NCBI GenBank assembly: GCA_041228345.1
Contig: CP166131.1
Span: 372,001 to 436,000 of the forward strand
DNA: 64,000 nucleotides
Direction: 5' to 3'
DNA from: Alphaproteobacteria bacterium LSUCC0396
GTDB lineage: Bacteria > Pseudomonadota > Alphaproteobacteria > Puniceispirillales > Puniceispirillaceae
The position numbers and the translations under genes were made by a program. Below, in pieces: positions 9,865 to 19,754 of this stretch (position 1 is the stretch's first letter; every line of letters begins with the position of its first letter). The notes below the pieces were generated by a model. That model was not told the DNA's origin and ran no database searches. It worked only from the letters and a program-made list of their open reading frames with translations.

Positions 9865-11025
9865 CTACCTAGCACGGGCGCGCGCAAGTGCCATGCTTGC
9901 TTCAACCGCTGCCATCCCTGCCACAAGCAATAACAGGCTGATTGATCCAAAACCCACGATCATCCAACCTGCAACCAACGGAAACCCAAATATACCGGCA
10001 AAATAAGTAAAGGCGAAAAGCTGTAATGTTTGGGCGACTAGTTCGCGCGATGCGTCCCGCGCCGTCATAGCCACCAAAATCGGATAAGACACGCCATAGC
10101 CGATGCCAAAAAGCACAGCAAACAGCCAGTAAAGATACCGATCACCAGAAATCAGGCAGAATAAAACAACGCTTCCACACATCACATATTGCAGGAAGGC
10201 AATTGTGAAATACGGATTATTCCCGCCGTTAAAGCGCGCCAGTACCAGTCTGAATATCACCACCGTTGCCGTGTAAATGAGGAAATAATCGGCGTAATTA
10301 AGCCCACGTTCATCGGCGTAAACCGTCTGAAAATTGCTGACACCCGCAAAAACGCTAGCACCTATAAAAACCATTGTGACCGGCCGCCATGCGGGCGAAC
10401 GCCAAATAGCCCTTATTGACGCTAGCGTAATCTTGGACTGTTCGGCTGAATTGGTGCTTATTGCGTGATTTTTGACCGGTTTCGCGAGGAAGAAAAACAT
10501 GATCGCAGACAGCACACAAAGTGCCGACGTCACCAAGAAAGCCGCAGCCACCGTCTGCCCCGCCGCCTCTAACAGCGCGGCAAGGACTGGCGAAAGTCCA
10601 AAACCAGCCATAACAGCGATCGAGAGCAATGTGAAAAAACGCACCCTAAATTCATCCGCTACAAGTTCGGTTAGCACAATAGGGCAAAGCGCATAGGCCG
10701 TGCCCCAGCCGAACCCAAGCAGCAGACTGGCGGCTAAAATCAAACTGCCAACCGCTGTCGCATTGCCATAAAAAGCCAAAGCAAGCGCGATCGCCAGACA
10801 CCCAATGGCGAGCATTTTCACCCTGCCGAAAGCATCTGAGAGATGTCCGCAATAATAAACGCTGAACAGCGTCGAAAGAACGGTAAACATCAGCATTGTG
10901 CCGACCGCCTTTTCATCCGAGCCCAGCCCTTCGAACAGCCGGGGCAGCATAAATGTCAACCCATATGCGCCGGCCTGTAAAAAAACGGCAAGGTAAAAGA
11001 CCATTAATGTGATGTTACGGCTCAC
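9865..11025 (-). CDS. Major facilitator superfamily transporter
   Basis: A 386-residue protein with about twelve hydrophobic helices. The loop between helices 2 and 3 has the MFS signature form GHLSDAFGRVKML at about residues 61-73. The start is GTG with GGAGAG 8 bases upstream. No residue pattern fixes the substrate; it resembles general MFS permeases. No co-directional neighbour is close. Confidence 0.87.
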   Translation of the reverse strand: MSRNITLMVFYLAVFLQAGAYGLTFMLPRLFEGLGSDEKAVGTMLMFTVLSTLFSVYYCGHLSDAFGRVKMLAIGCLAIALALAFYGNATAVGSLILAASLLLGFGWGTAYALCPIVLTELVADEFRVRFFTLLSIAVMAGFGLSPVLAALLEAAGQTVAAAFLVTSALCVLSAIMFFFLAKPVKNHAISTNSAEQSKITLASIRAIWRSPAWRPVTMVFIGASVFAGVSNFQTVYADERGLNYADYFLIYTATVVIFRLVLARFNGGNNPYFTIAFLQYVMCGSVVLFCLISGDRYLYWLFAVLFGIGYGVSYPILVAMTARDASRELVAQTLQLFAFTYFAGIFGFPLVAGWMIVGFGSISLLLLVAGMAAVEASMALARARAR

Positions 11026-11234
11026 AATTAAGCCTCTCCAAATCGGTTGAAGGCAAGATGGATATCCATTTTACTGGCTTCAAAAGATTTATATTTACAG
11101 CCAAAAAACTGGCGCGCAGGTGATGCGACCGCGCCCCAGATCATCCCCGTGACGAAATATCCCATAACGGATCGTGCAGTAACAGCCTAGCTAAGACGGC
11201 TAGGCGGTGAATGTCTAATTATTTTGGAAGATAA

Positions 11235-11311
<77 letters not shown>

Positions 11312-11583
11312 TTGAAACAAGGGCTTGTTGTGGAGCGTTTGTAGCATGGATTTTTTATCGGACAACCCCAAAAATGCGTTTCAACAGGCAAGAAATAAAA
11401 AAAACAACGATGCCAGTGCGCCATAGCGCCGAGTTATATCTTTATCAGTAACGTGAAACACGGGAATCAAATAAAAGACACGCCAATGACGCAATCCATC
11501 ACACGCCAATCGCGCAAGCCATCAGACCCCATCAAAAGGGCGTCTAGATCGTCATTATTTTTCATGGGGCACTAAAACGGGAA

Positions 11584-11659
11584 TGGTGGGTGGTGAGGGG
11601 TTCGAACCCCCGACCTACTCGGTGTAAACGAGTTGCTCTCCCAGCTGAGCTAACCACCC
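11584..11659 (-). tRNA. tRNA-Val (TAC)
   Basis: A 76-base cloverleaf on the minus strand with encoded CCA. Anticodon stem ACTCG/CGAGT encloses TTTACAC, anticodon TAC; acceptor GGGTGGT pairs with ACCACCC. Confidence 0.96.
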
Positions 11660-11699
11660 TTAACATTCCGGTACCATTGGTCACGCCAATGGCATAGAT

Positions 11700-11728
11700 A
11701 ACGCCGACCCTTATATCGGGCCGGCGTT
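11700..11728 (-). terminator. Probable terminator hairpin of the HU gene
   Basis: An 11-base stem (AACGCCGRCCC paired with GGGYCGGCGTT, one wobble) with a 7-base loop lies 19 bases past the HU stop. There is no T-run after it on the minus strand, so it may be a processing or stabilising hairpin rather than a simple intrinsic terminator. Confidence 0.6.
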
Positions 11729-11747
11729 AAAAAGGAAAGTCTAAAAT

Positions 11748-12023
11748 TTAGCTATTTACGGCGTCTTTCAGAGGAGCACCAGCTTTGAACTTAGGCTGCT
11801 TTGATGCTTTGATCTGAATGGTTTCGCCAGTTCTTGGGTTCCGGCCAGTTGTCGCTGCACGATGCGCAACTGAGAATGTGCCAAAGCCAACGATGCGGAC
11901 ATCGCCGCCTGCCTTTAATGCACCTGCGATGCTGTCAAAAACGCCATCGACGGCGCGGCCAGCGTCAGCTTTCGTGATGCCGGCTGCATCAGCCACCGCA
12001 GAAACGAGATCATTCTTATTCAT
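11748..12023 (-). CDS. hupB: DNA-binding protein HU
   Basis: A 91-residue histone-like HU protein that bends and compacts DNA as a dimer. It shows MNKNDLVSAVADAAGITKADA at the N terminus, GFGTFSVAHRAATTGRNPRTGE (the beta-arm with the intercalating Arg-Asn-Pro) and ends with KPKFKAGAPLKDAV-type sequence. It follows lon on the same strand, the order commonly seen in proteobacteria. Confidence 0.96.
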   Translation of the reverse strand: MNKNDLVSAVADAAGITKADAGRAVDGVFDSIAGALKAGGDVRIVGFGTFSVAHRAATTGRNPRTGETIQIKASKQPKFKAGAPLKDAVNS

Positions 12024-12113
12024 GGGAACCCCCTGTATATAGGTTTCGTTTACAAACTAAATCTTAGTCAAAACCTACACTGAATTCAGACATCGGGCAA
12101 AGGATTTTCTCGG

Positions 12114-12137
12114 AAAAACGGCCAAAAAATGGCTGTT
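12114..12137 (-). terminator. Possible intrinsic terminator after lon
   Basis: On the minus strand AACAGCCA and TGGCCGTT pair (one mismatch) around a TTTTT loop, followed by more T residues, just past the lon stop. This would separate lon from hupB transcription. Confidence 0.45.
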
Positions 12138-12162
12138 TAAGTTTCAGCATAATATAAAAGCA

Positions 12163-14577
12163 TTAATGCGCGACAATATCAGTTTTACTTTCACTCTTTT
12201 CGCCAACTGCAACCGTAGCATCATCACCAACAGCGGTTTCAAGTGCTGCTGGAATCGGTTCACGCACCAGTGCAACCGATAATGCCTGATCAACCATGGC
12301 CACCGGCACGATCTTAAGCGCACCCTTGATATTATCTGGGATCTCGGCAAGGTCTTTTTCGTTTTCTTTCGGGATTAATACCGTTTTCAATCCGCCACGT
12401 TGTGCCGCTAATAGTTTTTCTTTCAGCCCGCCAATTGGCAAAACGCGACCACGAAGCGTGATCTCGCCAGTCATCGCCACATCACGGCGCACTGCAATGC
12501 CGGTAATGGCCGAGATAATTGATGTTGCCATCGCCACACCGGCAGACGGTCCGTCTTTTGGCGTTGCCCCCTCTGGCACATGGACATGGACGTCATGCTT
12601 GGCCAGATCAGCAAGATCAATCCCATAGGTTTGCGCGCGTGACTTGATAAAGAATTCAGCTGCCTGAATCGATTCCTTCATCACGTCGCCCAGCTTGCCT
12701 GTGGCACTGGCCTTGCCCTTGCCCGGCACCTTCACCGCCTCAATATTCAGCAATTCGCCGCCGACTTCAGTCCAGGCAAGCCCTGTCGTCACACCAATCT
12801 GGTCATGATCCTCCATTTCGCCAAAACGGAACCGGCTTACGCCAAGATAATCTTCCAGATTGTCTGGCGTCACCTCGACTGAGGTTTTTTCACCGGCAAC
12901 AATCGCCGTTACCGTCTTGCGGGCAATTTTGGCAATTTCGCGCTCAAGATTACGCACCCCGGCTTCACGCGTATAGAGCCGGATAATCGCACGGACGGCA
13001 TCATCAGTGATGGCAATCTCACCAGCTTTCAACCCATGATCATCAAATTGCTTTTTCATCAGGTGACGCTTGGCAATTTCCAGCTTTTCATCTTCGGTGT
13101 AGCCTGACAGGCGGATGATTTCCATCCGGTCCATCAGCGGCTGTGGCATATTTAGCGTGTTTGCTGTGGTCACAAACATCACGTTCGAAAGGTCAAAATC
13201 GACTTCCATATAATGATCTTGAAACGCATTGTTTTGCGCTGGATCAAGCACTTCAAGAAGGGCCGATGTCGGATCACCGCGCCAGTCAGCACCCAGCTTG
13301 TCAACCTCATCAAGCAGGAATAGCGGATTGTTCATGCCAGCTTTTTTCATGCCCTGCAAAACCTTGCCGGGCATTGATCCGATATAGGTACGACGATGCC
13401 CACGGATTTCCGCCTCATCGCGAACACCGCCAAGCGCCATGCGCACATATTGCCGGCCAGTTGCCTTGGCGATTGATTTTCCGAGCGAGGTTTTACCGAC
13501 ACCTGGCGGCCCAACAAGACATAAGATTGGCCCCCGCATTGCCTTGGTGCGCTGCTGCACAGCCAAGAATTCGACAATCCGGTCTTTTACCTTTTCCAAA
13601 CCGTAATGATCTGCATCAAGCACGGCGCGCGCGGCAATAATATCTTTTTTCAGGCGGCTGGCTTTTTTCCACGGCAGCGCGACAATCCAGTCAAGATAGT
13701 TGCGAACAACGGTGGCCTCGGCACTCATCGGCCCCATGTTGCGCAATTTCTTCAGCTCGGCATTCGCCTTCTCACGAGCCGGCTTGGGCAATTTCAGCGC
13801 GGTAATTTGCGCCTCGATCTCGTCCAGCTCATTCATGCCATCCTCGCCCTCACCAAGCTCTTTCTGGATGGCCTTCATCTGTTCATTTAAGTAATATTCG
13901 CGCTGGGTCTTTTCCATCTGCCGCTTGACCCGGTTACGCACCCGCTTTTCAACCTGAAGCGCACCAATTTCGCCTTCCATGACGCCAAAAATCTTTTCCA
14001 GACGGTCATGCACGTCAAGTGTCTCAAGCAAATCCTGTTTTTCCGGGATTTTTACCGCCAGATGTGAGGCGATCATATCGGCAATTTTATCAGCGTCTTC
14101 AACCTGCTCTACCGCACTCAACACCTCGGTGGCGATTTTCTTGTTCAGCCTAATATATTGTTCAAACTGCTGGACTGTCGCACGGCCAAGCGCAGCCGTA
14201 TCAGCGCCGCGATCACCAGTTTGCTCAACCAGTTCTGCCTCGACAAACAGATAGCCTTTATCATCGGTCAATGTGTCACGGCGCATGTGCAAACGCTCAC
14301 CGCCTTCGACCAGCACCTTGACGGCCCCGTCCGGCAGTTTCAACAGCTGCAAGATTGTTCCAAGCGTGCCAGTTGTATAAAGACCATCAGCGTCAGGATC
14401 TTCAATACCGGCCTCAGTCTGGGTCGCCAGAATAATCTGCTTGTCCTCAGCCATAACAGCCTCAAGCGCCTTGATCGATTTTTCACGACCGACAAACAGA
14501 GGCACGATCATATGTGGAAATACCACAATGTCACGAAGCGGAAGAACGGGAAGCGCAGTTACAGACAATTCAGTCAT
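12163..14577 (-). CDS. lon: ATP-dependent protease Lon
   Basis: Lon degrades misfolded and regulatory proteins in the cytoplasm. The 804-residue protein has the N-terminal substrate-binding domain (LPVLPLRDIVVFPHMIVPLFVGRE), the AAA+ Walker A GPPGVGKTSLGKS, Walker B LFLLDEVDKLG, and the Ser-Lys proteolytic dyad in PKDGPSAGVAMATS and GGLKEKLLAAQRGG. A sigma-32-like promoter lies just upstream, fitting heat-shock control. The tail after the protease domain (residues about 775-804) is acidic and poorly conserved. Confidence 0.97.
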   Translation of the reverse strand: MTELSVTALPVLPLRDIVVFPHMIVPLFVGREKSIKALEAVMAEDKQIILATQTEAGIEDPDADGLYTTGTLGTILQLLKLPDGAVKVLVEGGERLHMRRDTLTDDKGYLFVEAELVEQTGDRGADTAALGRATVQQFEQYIRLNKKIATEVLSAVEQVEDADKIADMIASHLAVKIPEKQDLLETLDVHDRLEKIFGVMEGEIGALQVEKRVRNRVKRQMEKTQREYYLNEQMKAIQKELGEGEDGMNELDEIEAQITALKLPKPAREKANAELKKLRNMGPMSAEATVVRNYLDWIVALPWKKASRLKKDIIAARAVLDADHYGLEKVKDRIVEFLAVQQRTKAMRGPILCLVGPPGVGKTSLGKSIAKATGRQYVRMALGGVRDEAEIRGHRRTYIGSMPGKVLQGMKKAGMNNPLFLLDEVDKLGADWRGDPTSALLEVLDPAQNNAFQDHYMEVDFDLSNVMFVTTANTLNMPQPLMDRMEIIRLSGYTEDEKLEIAKRHLMKKQFDDHGLKAGEIAITDDAVRAIIRLYTREAGVRNLEREIAKIARKTVTAIVAGEKTSVEVTPDNLEDYLGVSRFRFGEMEDHDQIGVTTGLAWTEVGGELLNIEAVKVPGKGKASATGKLGDVMKESIQAAEFFIKSRAQTYGIDLADLAKHDVHVHVPEGATPKDGPSAGVAMATSIISAITGIAVRRDVAMTGEITLRGRVLPIGGLKEKLLAAQRGGLKTVLIPKENEKDLAEIPDNIKGALKIVPVAMVDQALSVALVREPIPAALETAVGDDATVAVGEKSESKTDIVAH

Positions 14578-14634
14578 TGGAACTTACCTTTAATTATATA
14601 AACTGGATAGGCCGCGCGATACGCTGCCACTAGC

Positions 14635-14665
14635 AGATATGGGGCTTGTGTGACCGGCTTTCAAC
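14635..14665 (-). promoter_or_regulatory. Sigma-32 (heat-shock) type promoter of lon
   Basis: On the minus strand GTTGAAA is followed after 14 bases by CCCCATAT, close to the RpoH consensus CTTGAAA - CCCCATNT. It lies between the clpX stop and the lon start, about 60 bases before the lon ATG. Confidence 0.7.
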
Positions 14666-14693
14666 CACCCGAACACACAAACAAACAGGGCAA

Positions 14694-15956
14694 TTAGGCG
14701 CCCTGTTCTGCACCTTGCGGGCGTTTTGCATGAACAACCAATGGTGCGGCGCCGTTATCGACAACATCAGCATTGATCACCACCTCTTCAATATCCCCTG
14801 TTGTGGGGATATCAAACATAGGCTCCATAAGGATGTTTTCCATGATGGAGCGTAATCCGCGCGCACCCGTCTTGCGCTCAATCGCCTTAGTGGCGACGGC
14901 TTTTAGGGCATCTTCACGGAATTCAAGGCGGACATCATCCATTTCAAACAGCTTTTGATATTGTTTCAAAAGTGCATTTTTTGGCTCGGTCAAAATTTGA
15001 ATCAGTGCGTCCTCATCAAGATCCTCCAGCGTTGCCACCACCGGCAGACGCCCGACAAATTCAGGGATCAGGCCAAATTTAATCAAATCTTCAGGCTCAA
15101 GATCGGCAAGAAGCTCACCGATTTTGCGGTCATCAGGATCGCGCACATCAGCACCAAAGCCAATGCCTGCGCCGGTATGGCGACCTGCAATCAACTTATC
15201 AAGACCGGCAAAGGCCCCCCCGCAAATAAACAGGATATTGGTCGTATCGACCTGCAAAAACTCTTGTTGCGGGTGCTTGCGCCCCCCTTGCGGCGGCACT
15301 GACGCGACAGTCCCTTCCATAATCTTCAACAAGGCCTGCTGCACACCTTCGCCCGACACGTCGCGGGTGATTGACGGGTTGTCTGATTTGCGCGAAATCT
15401 TGTCAACCTCGTCAATATAGACAATGCCGCGCTGCGCACGCTCGACATTATAATCGGCAGCCTGCAGCAGCTTTAGAATGATATTTTCCACGTCCTCGCC
15501 CACATAACCGGCCTCGGTCAATGTGGTGGCATCGGCCATAGTAAAGGGCACATCAAGCATCCGCGCCATGGTCTGAGCCAACAGCGTCTTGCCACAACCG
15601 GTTGGGCCGACAAGCAGGATATTTGATTTTGAAATCTCGACATCACCAGTGCGGCCATCATTTGCCAGACGCTTGTAATGGTTGTGAACGGCCACTGCCA
15701 GCACCCGCTTTGCGCGTGCCTGACCGATTACATATTCATCCAAAACATTTTTGATATCAGACGGGGTTGGCACGCCATCATGGCTTTTTGACAATTGTGT
15801 CTTGTGCTCTTCGCGGATGATGTCCATGCACAGCTCAACGCATTCATCGCAGATGAATACAGTCGGGCCAGCAATCAGTTTGCGCACCTCATGCTGGCTC
15901 TTTCCGCAAAAAGAACAGAACAAGGTTCCTTTTTCAGCATCATCTTTTTTTGCCAT
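14694..15956 (-). CDS. clpX: ATP-dependent Clp protease ATPase subunit ClpX
   Basis: ClpX unfolds substrates for ClpP. The 420-residue protein starts with the C4 zinc finger (FCSFCGKSQ then [10 protein letters not shown]), has Walker [14 protein letters not shown], the pore-loop region [11 protein letters not shown] and Walker [11 protein letters not shown]. It is downstream of clpP on the same strand with a gap of about 150 bases. In alphaproteobacteria ClpXP degrades CtrA; a CtrA-type regulator is encoded at 46.4 kb. Confidence 0.97.
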   Translation of the reverse strand: MAKKDDAEKGTLFCSFCGKSQHEVRKLIAGPTVFICDECVELCMDIIREEHKTQLSKSHDGVPTPSDIKNVLDEYVIGQARAKRVLAVAVHNHYKRLANDGRTGDVEISKSNILLVGPTGCGKTLLAQTMARMLDVPFTMADATTLTEAGYVGEDVENIILKLLQAADYNVERAQRGIVYIDEVDKISRKSDNPSITRDVSGEGVQQALLKIMEGTVASVPPQGGRKHPQQEFLQVDTTNILFICGGAFAGLDKLIAGRHTGAGIGFGADVRDPDDRKIGELLADLEPEDLIKFGLIPEFVGRLPVVATLEDLDEDALIQILTEPKNALLKQYQKLFEMDDVRLEFREDALKAVATKAIERKTGARGLRSIMENILMEPMFDIPTTGDIEEVVINADVVDNGAAPLVVHAKRPQGAEQGA

Positions 15957-16108
15957 TTTACGGCTCCTGCGCTTGATCTTTTGGCCAGCATTACCGCCAG
16001 CCAGTGAAATGATTGCGGCCCCAGTCTAGAGCGCGACCATGATTAGTTACAAACAAATTCTGTGCCAAAGCCTAAAACAACGCCGCTGCAAGCATCAGCG
16101 TCGATGGC

Positions 16109-16774
16109 TTAGCTATCTGATTTCGGTGCTGGCCGCTTTTCGACTACCTGGTCAATAAGCCCAAAATTCTTTGCATCTTCGGCAGTCATGAAGGTGTCAC
16201 GATCCATAATTTTTTCAATTTGCTTGATTGTCTTGCCGGAATGTTTTTCATAAATCCCGTTCAAACGTTGGCGCAAATCAAGGATTTCCTTGGCATGAAT
16301 TTCGATATCTGTTGCCTGTCCCTGAAACCCGCCAGATGGCTGGTGAGTCATGATACGCGCATTGGGTAGGCTGAAGCGCTTGCCGGCCGCGCCAGCGGTC
16401 AGCAACAATGATCCCATGGATGCGGCCTGCCCCATACATACAGTCGACACCTCCGGCCGGATATATTCCATTGTGTCGTAAATCGCCAAACCAGACGTTA
16501 CAATGCCGCCGGGCGAATTAATATACATCGAAATATCCTTGGTTGGATTTTCCGATTCCAAAAACAGCAATTGCGAGCAAACCAGTGAGGCGACACCATC
16601 GTCAATCGGGCCGTTCAGGAAAATAATCCGTTCTTTTAACAGGCGCGAGAAAATATCATAAGCACGCTCCCCGCGATTGGTTTGTTCAACCACCATCGGC
16701 ACAAGATTGGCCTGCACCGGGTCGCTAATACGGTCTTGCACGCTGAAGGGAAAATTTCCGATACTTTGGCTCAT
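16109..16774 (-). CDS. clpP: ATP-dependent Clp protease proteolytic subunit
   Basis: ClpP is the serine-peptidase chamber of ClpXP/ClpAP. The 221-residue product has the nucleophile motif [14 protein letters not shown], the catalytic His in MTHQPSGG and the Asp in [19 protein letters not shown] lies 6-7 bases upstream of the ATG. It sits between tig and clpX, as in most proteobacteria. Confidence 0.97.
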   Translation of the reverse strand: MSQSIGNFPFSVQDRISDPVQANLVPMVVEQTNRGERAYDIFSRLLKERIIFLNGPIDDGVASLVCSQLLFLESENPTKDISMYINSPGGIVTSGLAIYDTMEYIRPEVSTVCMGQAASMGSLLLTAGAAGKRFSLPNARIMTHQPSGGFQGQATDIEIHAKEILDLRQRLNGIYEKHSGKTIKQIEKIMDRDTFMTAEDAKNFGLIDQVVEKRPAPKSDS

Positions 16775-17072
16775 TCACTGTCTCCTAGGACATCTTGCAA
16801 GACCGCAATTTGCAGCCCGTTTTTCTTTTTACAACGCAGTCACATCAACCCGGTGCCACCAAGCCCCCGCCACGGCGTTACGCCGCCGCAGATCGCCTTG
16901 CATCTAATATATGGGCATCGGCAAAAGCGGTTCAAGCAAAACCTCAATAAACCGCGGCCGATTTCAAGATTTTTAAGCGATAAAGCCAGCCTGCTTGCCG
17001 TCCGGCTAGCCTTCAGTGCTATCCAATTGCCCCGCAAATCATTAATCAATCGCGGCATAGCAGCATCAGACC

Positions 17073-17108
17073 AAAAAGGGCCGCCAAATCTGGCAGCCCT
17101 TATTTTTT
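17073..17108. terminator. Bidirectional intrinsic terminator after tig
   Basis: A 9-base stem (GGGCYGCCA paired with TGGCRGCCC, one wobble) around a 4-base loop, with AAAAA on the left and TTATTTTTT on the right, so it has a T-run in either direction. On the minus strand it ends tig transcription. Confidence 0.8.
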
Positions 17109-17170
17109 AAGACCTGACGTTTTAAGACCTAACGTTTTGGTTGCTAACGTCTTCGGGTTTAACGTCTTTG
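17105..17170. repeat. Short tandem repeats before the tig terminator
   Basis: ttaagacct-g/a-acgtttt occurs twice with a 15-base period, followed by two more copies of a core taacgtctt. All lie between the tig stop and its terminator hairpin. Confidence 0.8.
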
Positions 17171-17174
17171 GCGG

Positions 17175-18620
17175 TTACTTCTTTGCAGCGGCTTTCTTAG
17201 CTGCTGGCTTTTTCGCCGCGGCTTTTTTGGCTGCTGGCTTTTTCGTCGCTGCCGCCTCTTCCGGCTCTTTATAGAGCGTTTCAGCGTCGATTGTGACCTC
17301 GGTCACCTTGGCCATTTCCAAAACAAAATCAATGACTTTATCTTCAAAGATAGGGCCAGCGATTTGCTGCATTGCCTGTGGATTTTTTTGGAAATATTCC
17401 AAAACCATCTGTTCTTGCCCCGGGAAGCGGCGCGCTTCTTCAAAAACGGCGCGGCGTGTATCTTCTTCGGTGACTTCGATGTTGTTTTCACGGCCAATCT
17501 CGGTCACCAGCAGGCCAAGACGCACACGACGGATGGCAACGGTTTCAGCCTCTGCCTTGGCGTCGTCATCCATGCCTTCATCAGCGGCCGGATGATCATG
17601 CTCATGGTCGTGATCATGGTCGTGGTCGTGGTCGTGATCATGGTCGTGATCGGCAGCCTTCGGGTTCATCGCCCGCGCAACTGACTCATATTCCTGCTTA
17701 AACAGTGATGGCGGCACCTCAAAGGCTTCACCTTCAGCCAGCGCATCAAGAACGTTCTTCTTCACCAATTGACGGAGCGCCGTTTGGTGCTGGCCGTTTA
17801 TCTGCTCGGCAATCGCGTTTTTCAAACCATCAAGGTTTTCAAAGCCAAGACGTGTCGCCAACGCATCGTCAATGCTGGCATCGGCTTTTTCCTGAAGTTC
17901 GTTGATCTTGACCTCAAAAACAGCCAATTTACCGGCCAGATGAGGTGCTTGATACTCCTCGGGGAATGTCACGGGAACATCAATTGTTGTACCCGGCTTC
18001 GCGCCAACCAACCCGTCTTCAAAGCCCGGGATAAAGCTGTTTGAGCCAAGTTCAAGCGAGTGACCCTCAGCCGAACCGCCCTCAAAGGCTTCGCCATCGA
18101 TGCGGCCAATGAAATCGATAATCGCTACATCGCCCAATTTGGCGGCACGCGCCTTTGAAATCGGGGCAGTTGGACGATTTTCATCGGCGATCCGTGCCAA
18201 TGTCTCTTCAACCTCTTTTGGGTCGCTGTCGATCTTGGGCTTGTCGATGCTCAATTTACCAAGGTCCGGCATCGCGATCGCTGGCATTACCTCACACGCA
18301 AGTGACGCCTCAAGGTCTTTGCCCTCATCATATAATTTGATGTCCAGCTGCGGCTGGCTGGCAAGACGAAGATCATTGCCTTCTACTGCCTGTCGTGCGG
18401 CCTCATCCAGCGCTGCCTTGATGGCATCGCCACGAACCTGGTCGCTAAACCGTGATTTGACAACTGACATCGGCACTTTACCCGGGCGGAACCCCGGCAT
18501 TTTCACCGTTGTCGCGATCTCTTCCAGCTTTTTGGAAACTTCGGCGTCAATCTCGGCTGCAGTGATTATGATTTGATATTCACGCAACAGGCCTTCTGAT
18601 TTGGTCTCAGAAACATTCAT
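17175..18620 (-). CDS. tig: Trigger factor with His-Asp repeat insertion and Lys-rich tail
   Basis: Ribosome-associated chaperone and peptidyl-prolyl isomerase. The N-terminal ribosome-binding domain contains the GFRPGKVP signature at about residues 43-50; the FKBP-like domain (about 150-240) includes DVAIIDFIGRIDGEAFEGG. The C-terminal chaperone domain is interrupted at about residues 323-343 by an uninterrupted run of His-Asp/His-Glu pairs, a potential metal-binding strip that I do not know from typical trigger factors. The last 25 residues are Lys/Ala repeats. The 481-residue length exceeds the usual 430-450 because of these additions. Confidence 0.95.
   Translation of the reverse strand: MNVSETKSEGLLREYQIIITAAEIDAEVSKKLEEIATTVKMPGFRPGKVPMSVVKSRFSDQVRGDAIKAALDEAARQAVEGNDLRLASQPQLDIKLYDEGKDLEASLACEVMPAIAMPDLGKLSIDKPKIDSDPKEVEETLARIADENRPTAPISKARAAKLGDVAIIDFIGRIDGEAFEGGSAEGHSLELGSNSFIPGFEDGLVGAKPGTTIDVPVTFPEEYQAPHLAGKLAVFEVKINELQEKADASIDDALATRLGFENLDGLKNAIAEQINGQHQTALRQLVKKNVLDALAEGEAFEVPPSLFKQEYESVARAMNPKAADHDHDHDHDHDHDHDHEHDHPAADEGMDDDAKAEAETVAIRRVRLGLLVTEIGRENNIEVTEEDTRRAVFEEARRFPGQEQMVLEYFQKNPQAMQQIAGPIFEDKVIDFVLEMAKVTEVTIDAETLYKEPEEAAATKKPAAKKAAAKKPAAKKAAAKK
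17591..17651. repeat. Hexanucleotide tandem repeat encoding His-Asp pairs in tig
   Basis: The unit is six bases (catgac-like on the coding strand), repeated about ten times with C/T drift at third positions. The period is a multiple of three, so slippage changes the length but keeps the frame. Confidence 0.9.
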
Positions 18621-18830
18621 CGAACCATCTATCCTTTATCTTGCCATGACCGGGTTTCCGGCCGTTTCGTGATATGGCAGCACGGCCATATCGGTTTTTA
18701 CAGACCAGCATTAACATCAGCAAACCAATTGCCGTGACCGATCTCACTAATTTTTTTCGGGGCTGCAGGTGATGCCGCCCAGCCCTTGACCGTTTACCGC
18801 ACATGCGGCTGAACATTCGGTTCCGTCAGA

Positions 18831-18915
18831 TGGTGCGGGCGGAGGGACTCGAACCCCCACGACTTTCGCCACTGGTACCTAAAACCAGCGCGTCTACCAA
18901 TTCCGCCACGCCCGC
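18831..18915 (-). tRNA. tRNA-Leu (TAG)
   Basis: An 85-base minus-strand tRNA with a long variable arm and encoded CCA. The anticodon loop is TTTTAGG inside CTGGT/ACCAG, giving TAG; acceptor GCGGGCG pairs with CGCCCGC. Confidence 0.95.
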
Positions 18916-19009
18916 ACTTCGTCATCTGCTTCACTATGCTCGGCGTCCCTTTTTCCGCACCAAAGCGCGGCCAGAGACCCCAGTTTTCCCCATCAATTGT
19001 CAGGAGAAA

Positions 19010-19087
19010 TGGGGCGAGTGACCGGTTTTGAACCGGCGACCTCCAGTGCCACAAACTGGCGCTCTAACCAACTGAGCTACACCCGCC
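19010..19087 (-). tRNA. tRNA-His (GTG)
   Basis: A minus-strand tRNA with anticodon loop TTGTGGC inside CCAGT/ACTGG, giving GTG. It has the encoded G at position -1 opposite C73, the identity element for histidyl-tRNA synthetase. CCA is encoded; 78 bases including G-1. Confidence 0.96.
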
Positions 19088-19260
19088 ATCAGCAACGCGG
19101 CCGAACTCCCGTCTAATGAGGAACTGCCGACCCGAAACTGGACGCGAACATAATCCAAGCCTTGTCAGCATGCAAGGGGGTTTTACAGCTCTTTTTTCGG
19201 CGAAAATAAACGGCTTTCGCGCGGTTTCGTCACGCGTGGCAAGCCAACCCGCATCACAGA

Positions 19261-19707
19261 TCAGGCAGTTGGTGGCCGTCCGGGCTTGAACACACCGGTC
19301 GCACTCGCAACCAGCCGTTCATCCGGCGCGACAATCTCGCCCTCGGCGAAAAACAGCGATCGGCCAGCACCAGTACGCCGCGCCCTTGCCGTTGCAAACC
19401 CATCATCCAGCCGCAACGCCGACACATATTGCGTTGTCAAAGACAGCGTCAGCCCCGGATACAGACCATCTGGCTCGGGCCGAAAGCTGCCGCACATCGC
19501 CAATGCCACATCAAGCATACTGGCATAAAGCCCGCCATGCACCAGCCCAAGCGGGTTTAGATGATCGGCGCTAAGATCAACCCGTAACGACGCCATGCCA
19601 TCTTGCCACTCTAGGATCATGATACCATTCACCCGGTTAAACCCGCCCGAACGGTTCAGCGCATTGATGCGCTGGTCTTTATGCATGCCTATCATTGTTT
19701 GGCTCAT
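19261..19707 (-). CDS. PaaI-type hotdog-fold thioesterase
   Basis: A 148-residue hotdog-fold protein, probably an acyl-CoA thioesterase. The active-site segment NPLGLVHGGLYASMLDVALAMC (about residues 51-72) has the HGG motif and following helix of the PaaI/YbgC branch. The substrate is unknown. ATG at 19707 is used; M5 and M8 are alternatives. Confidence 0.83.
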   Translation of the reverse strand: MSQTMIGMHKDQRINALNRSGGFNRVNGIMILEWQDGMASLRVDLSADHLNPLGLVHGGLYASMLDVALAMCGSFRPEPDGLYPGLTLSLTTQYVSALRLDDGFATARARRTGAGRSLFFAEGEIVAPDERLVASATGVFKPGRPPTA

Positions 19708-19754
19708 CTCGCTGGGGTTGGCGCATCGGTTTGCTCAGTTTTGGGTCATTTAGT

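Larger units (their letters stand above)
16775..17174. other. Intergenic region between tig and clpP
   Basis: 400 bases without a gene. The clpP-proximal part (16775-17070) should hold the clpP promoter, but I see no clear sigma-32 or sigma-70 match. The tig-proximal part holds the bidirectional terminator at 17073-17108 and the repeated tract at 17105-17170. Confidence 0.6.

Noticed and set aside
17591-17651. The repeat tract in tig as a phase-variable frameshift switch.
   Set aside because: The unit is six bases, so gain or loss keeps the frame; it can alter length but not switch expression.
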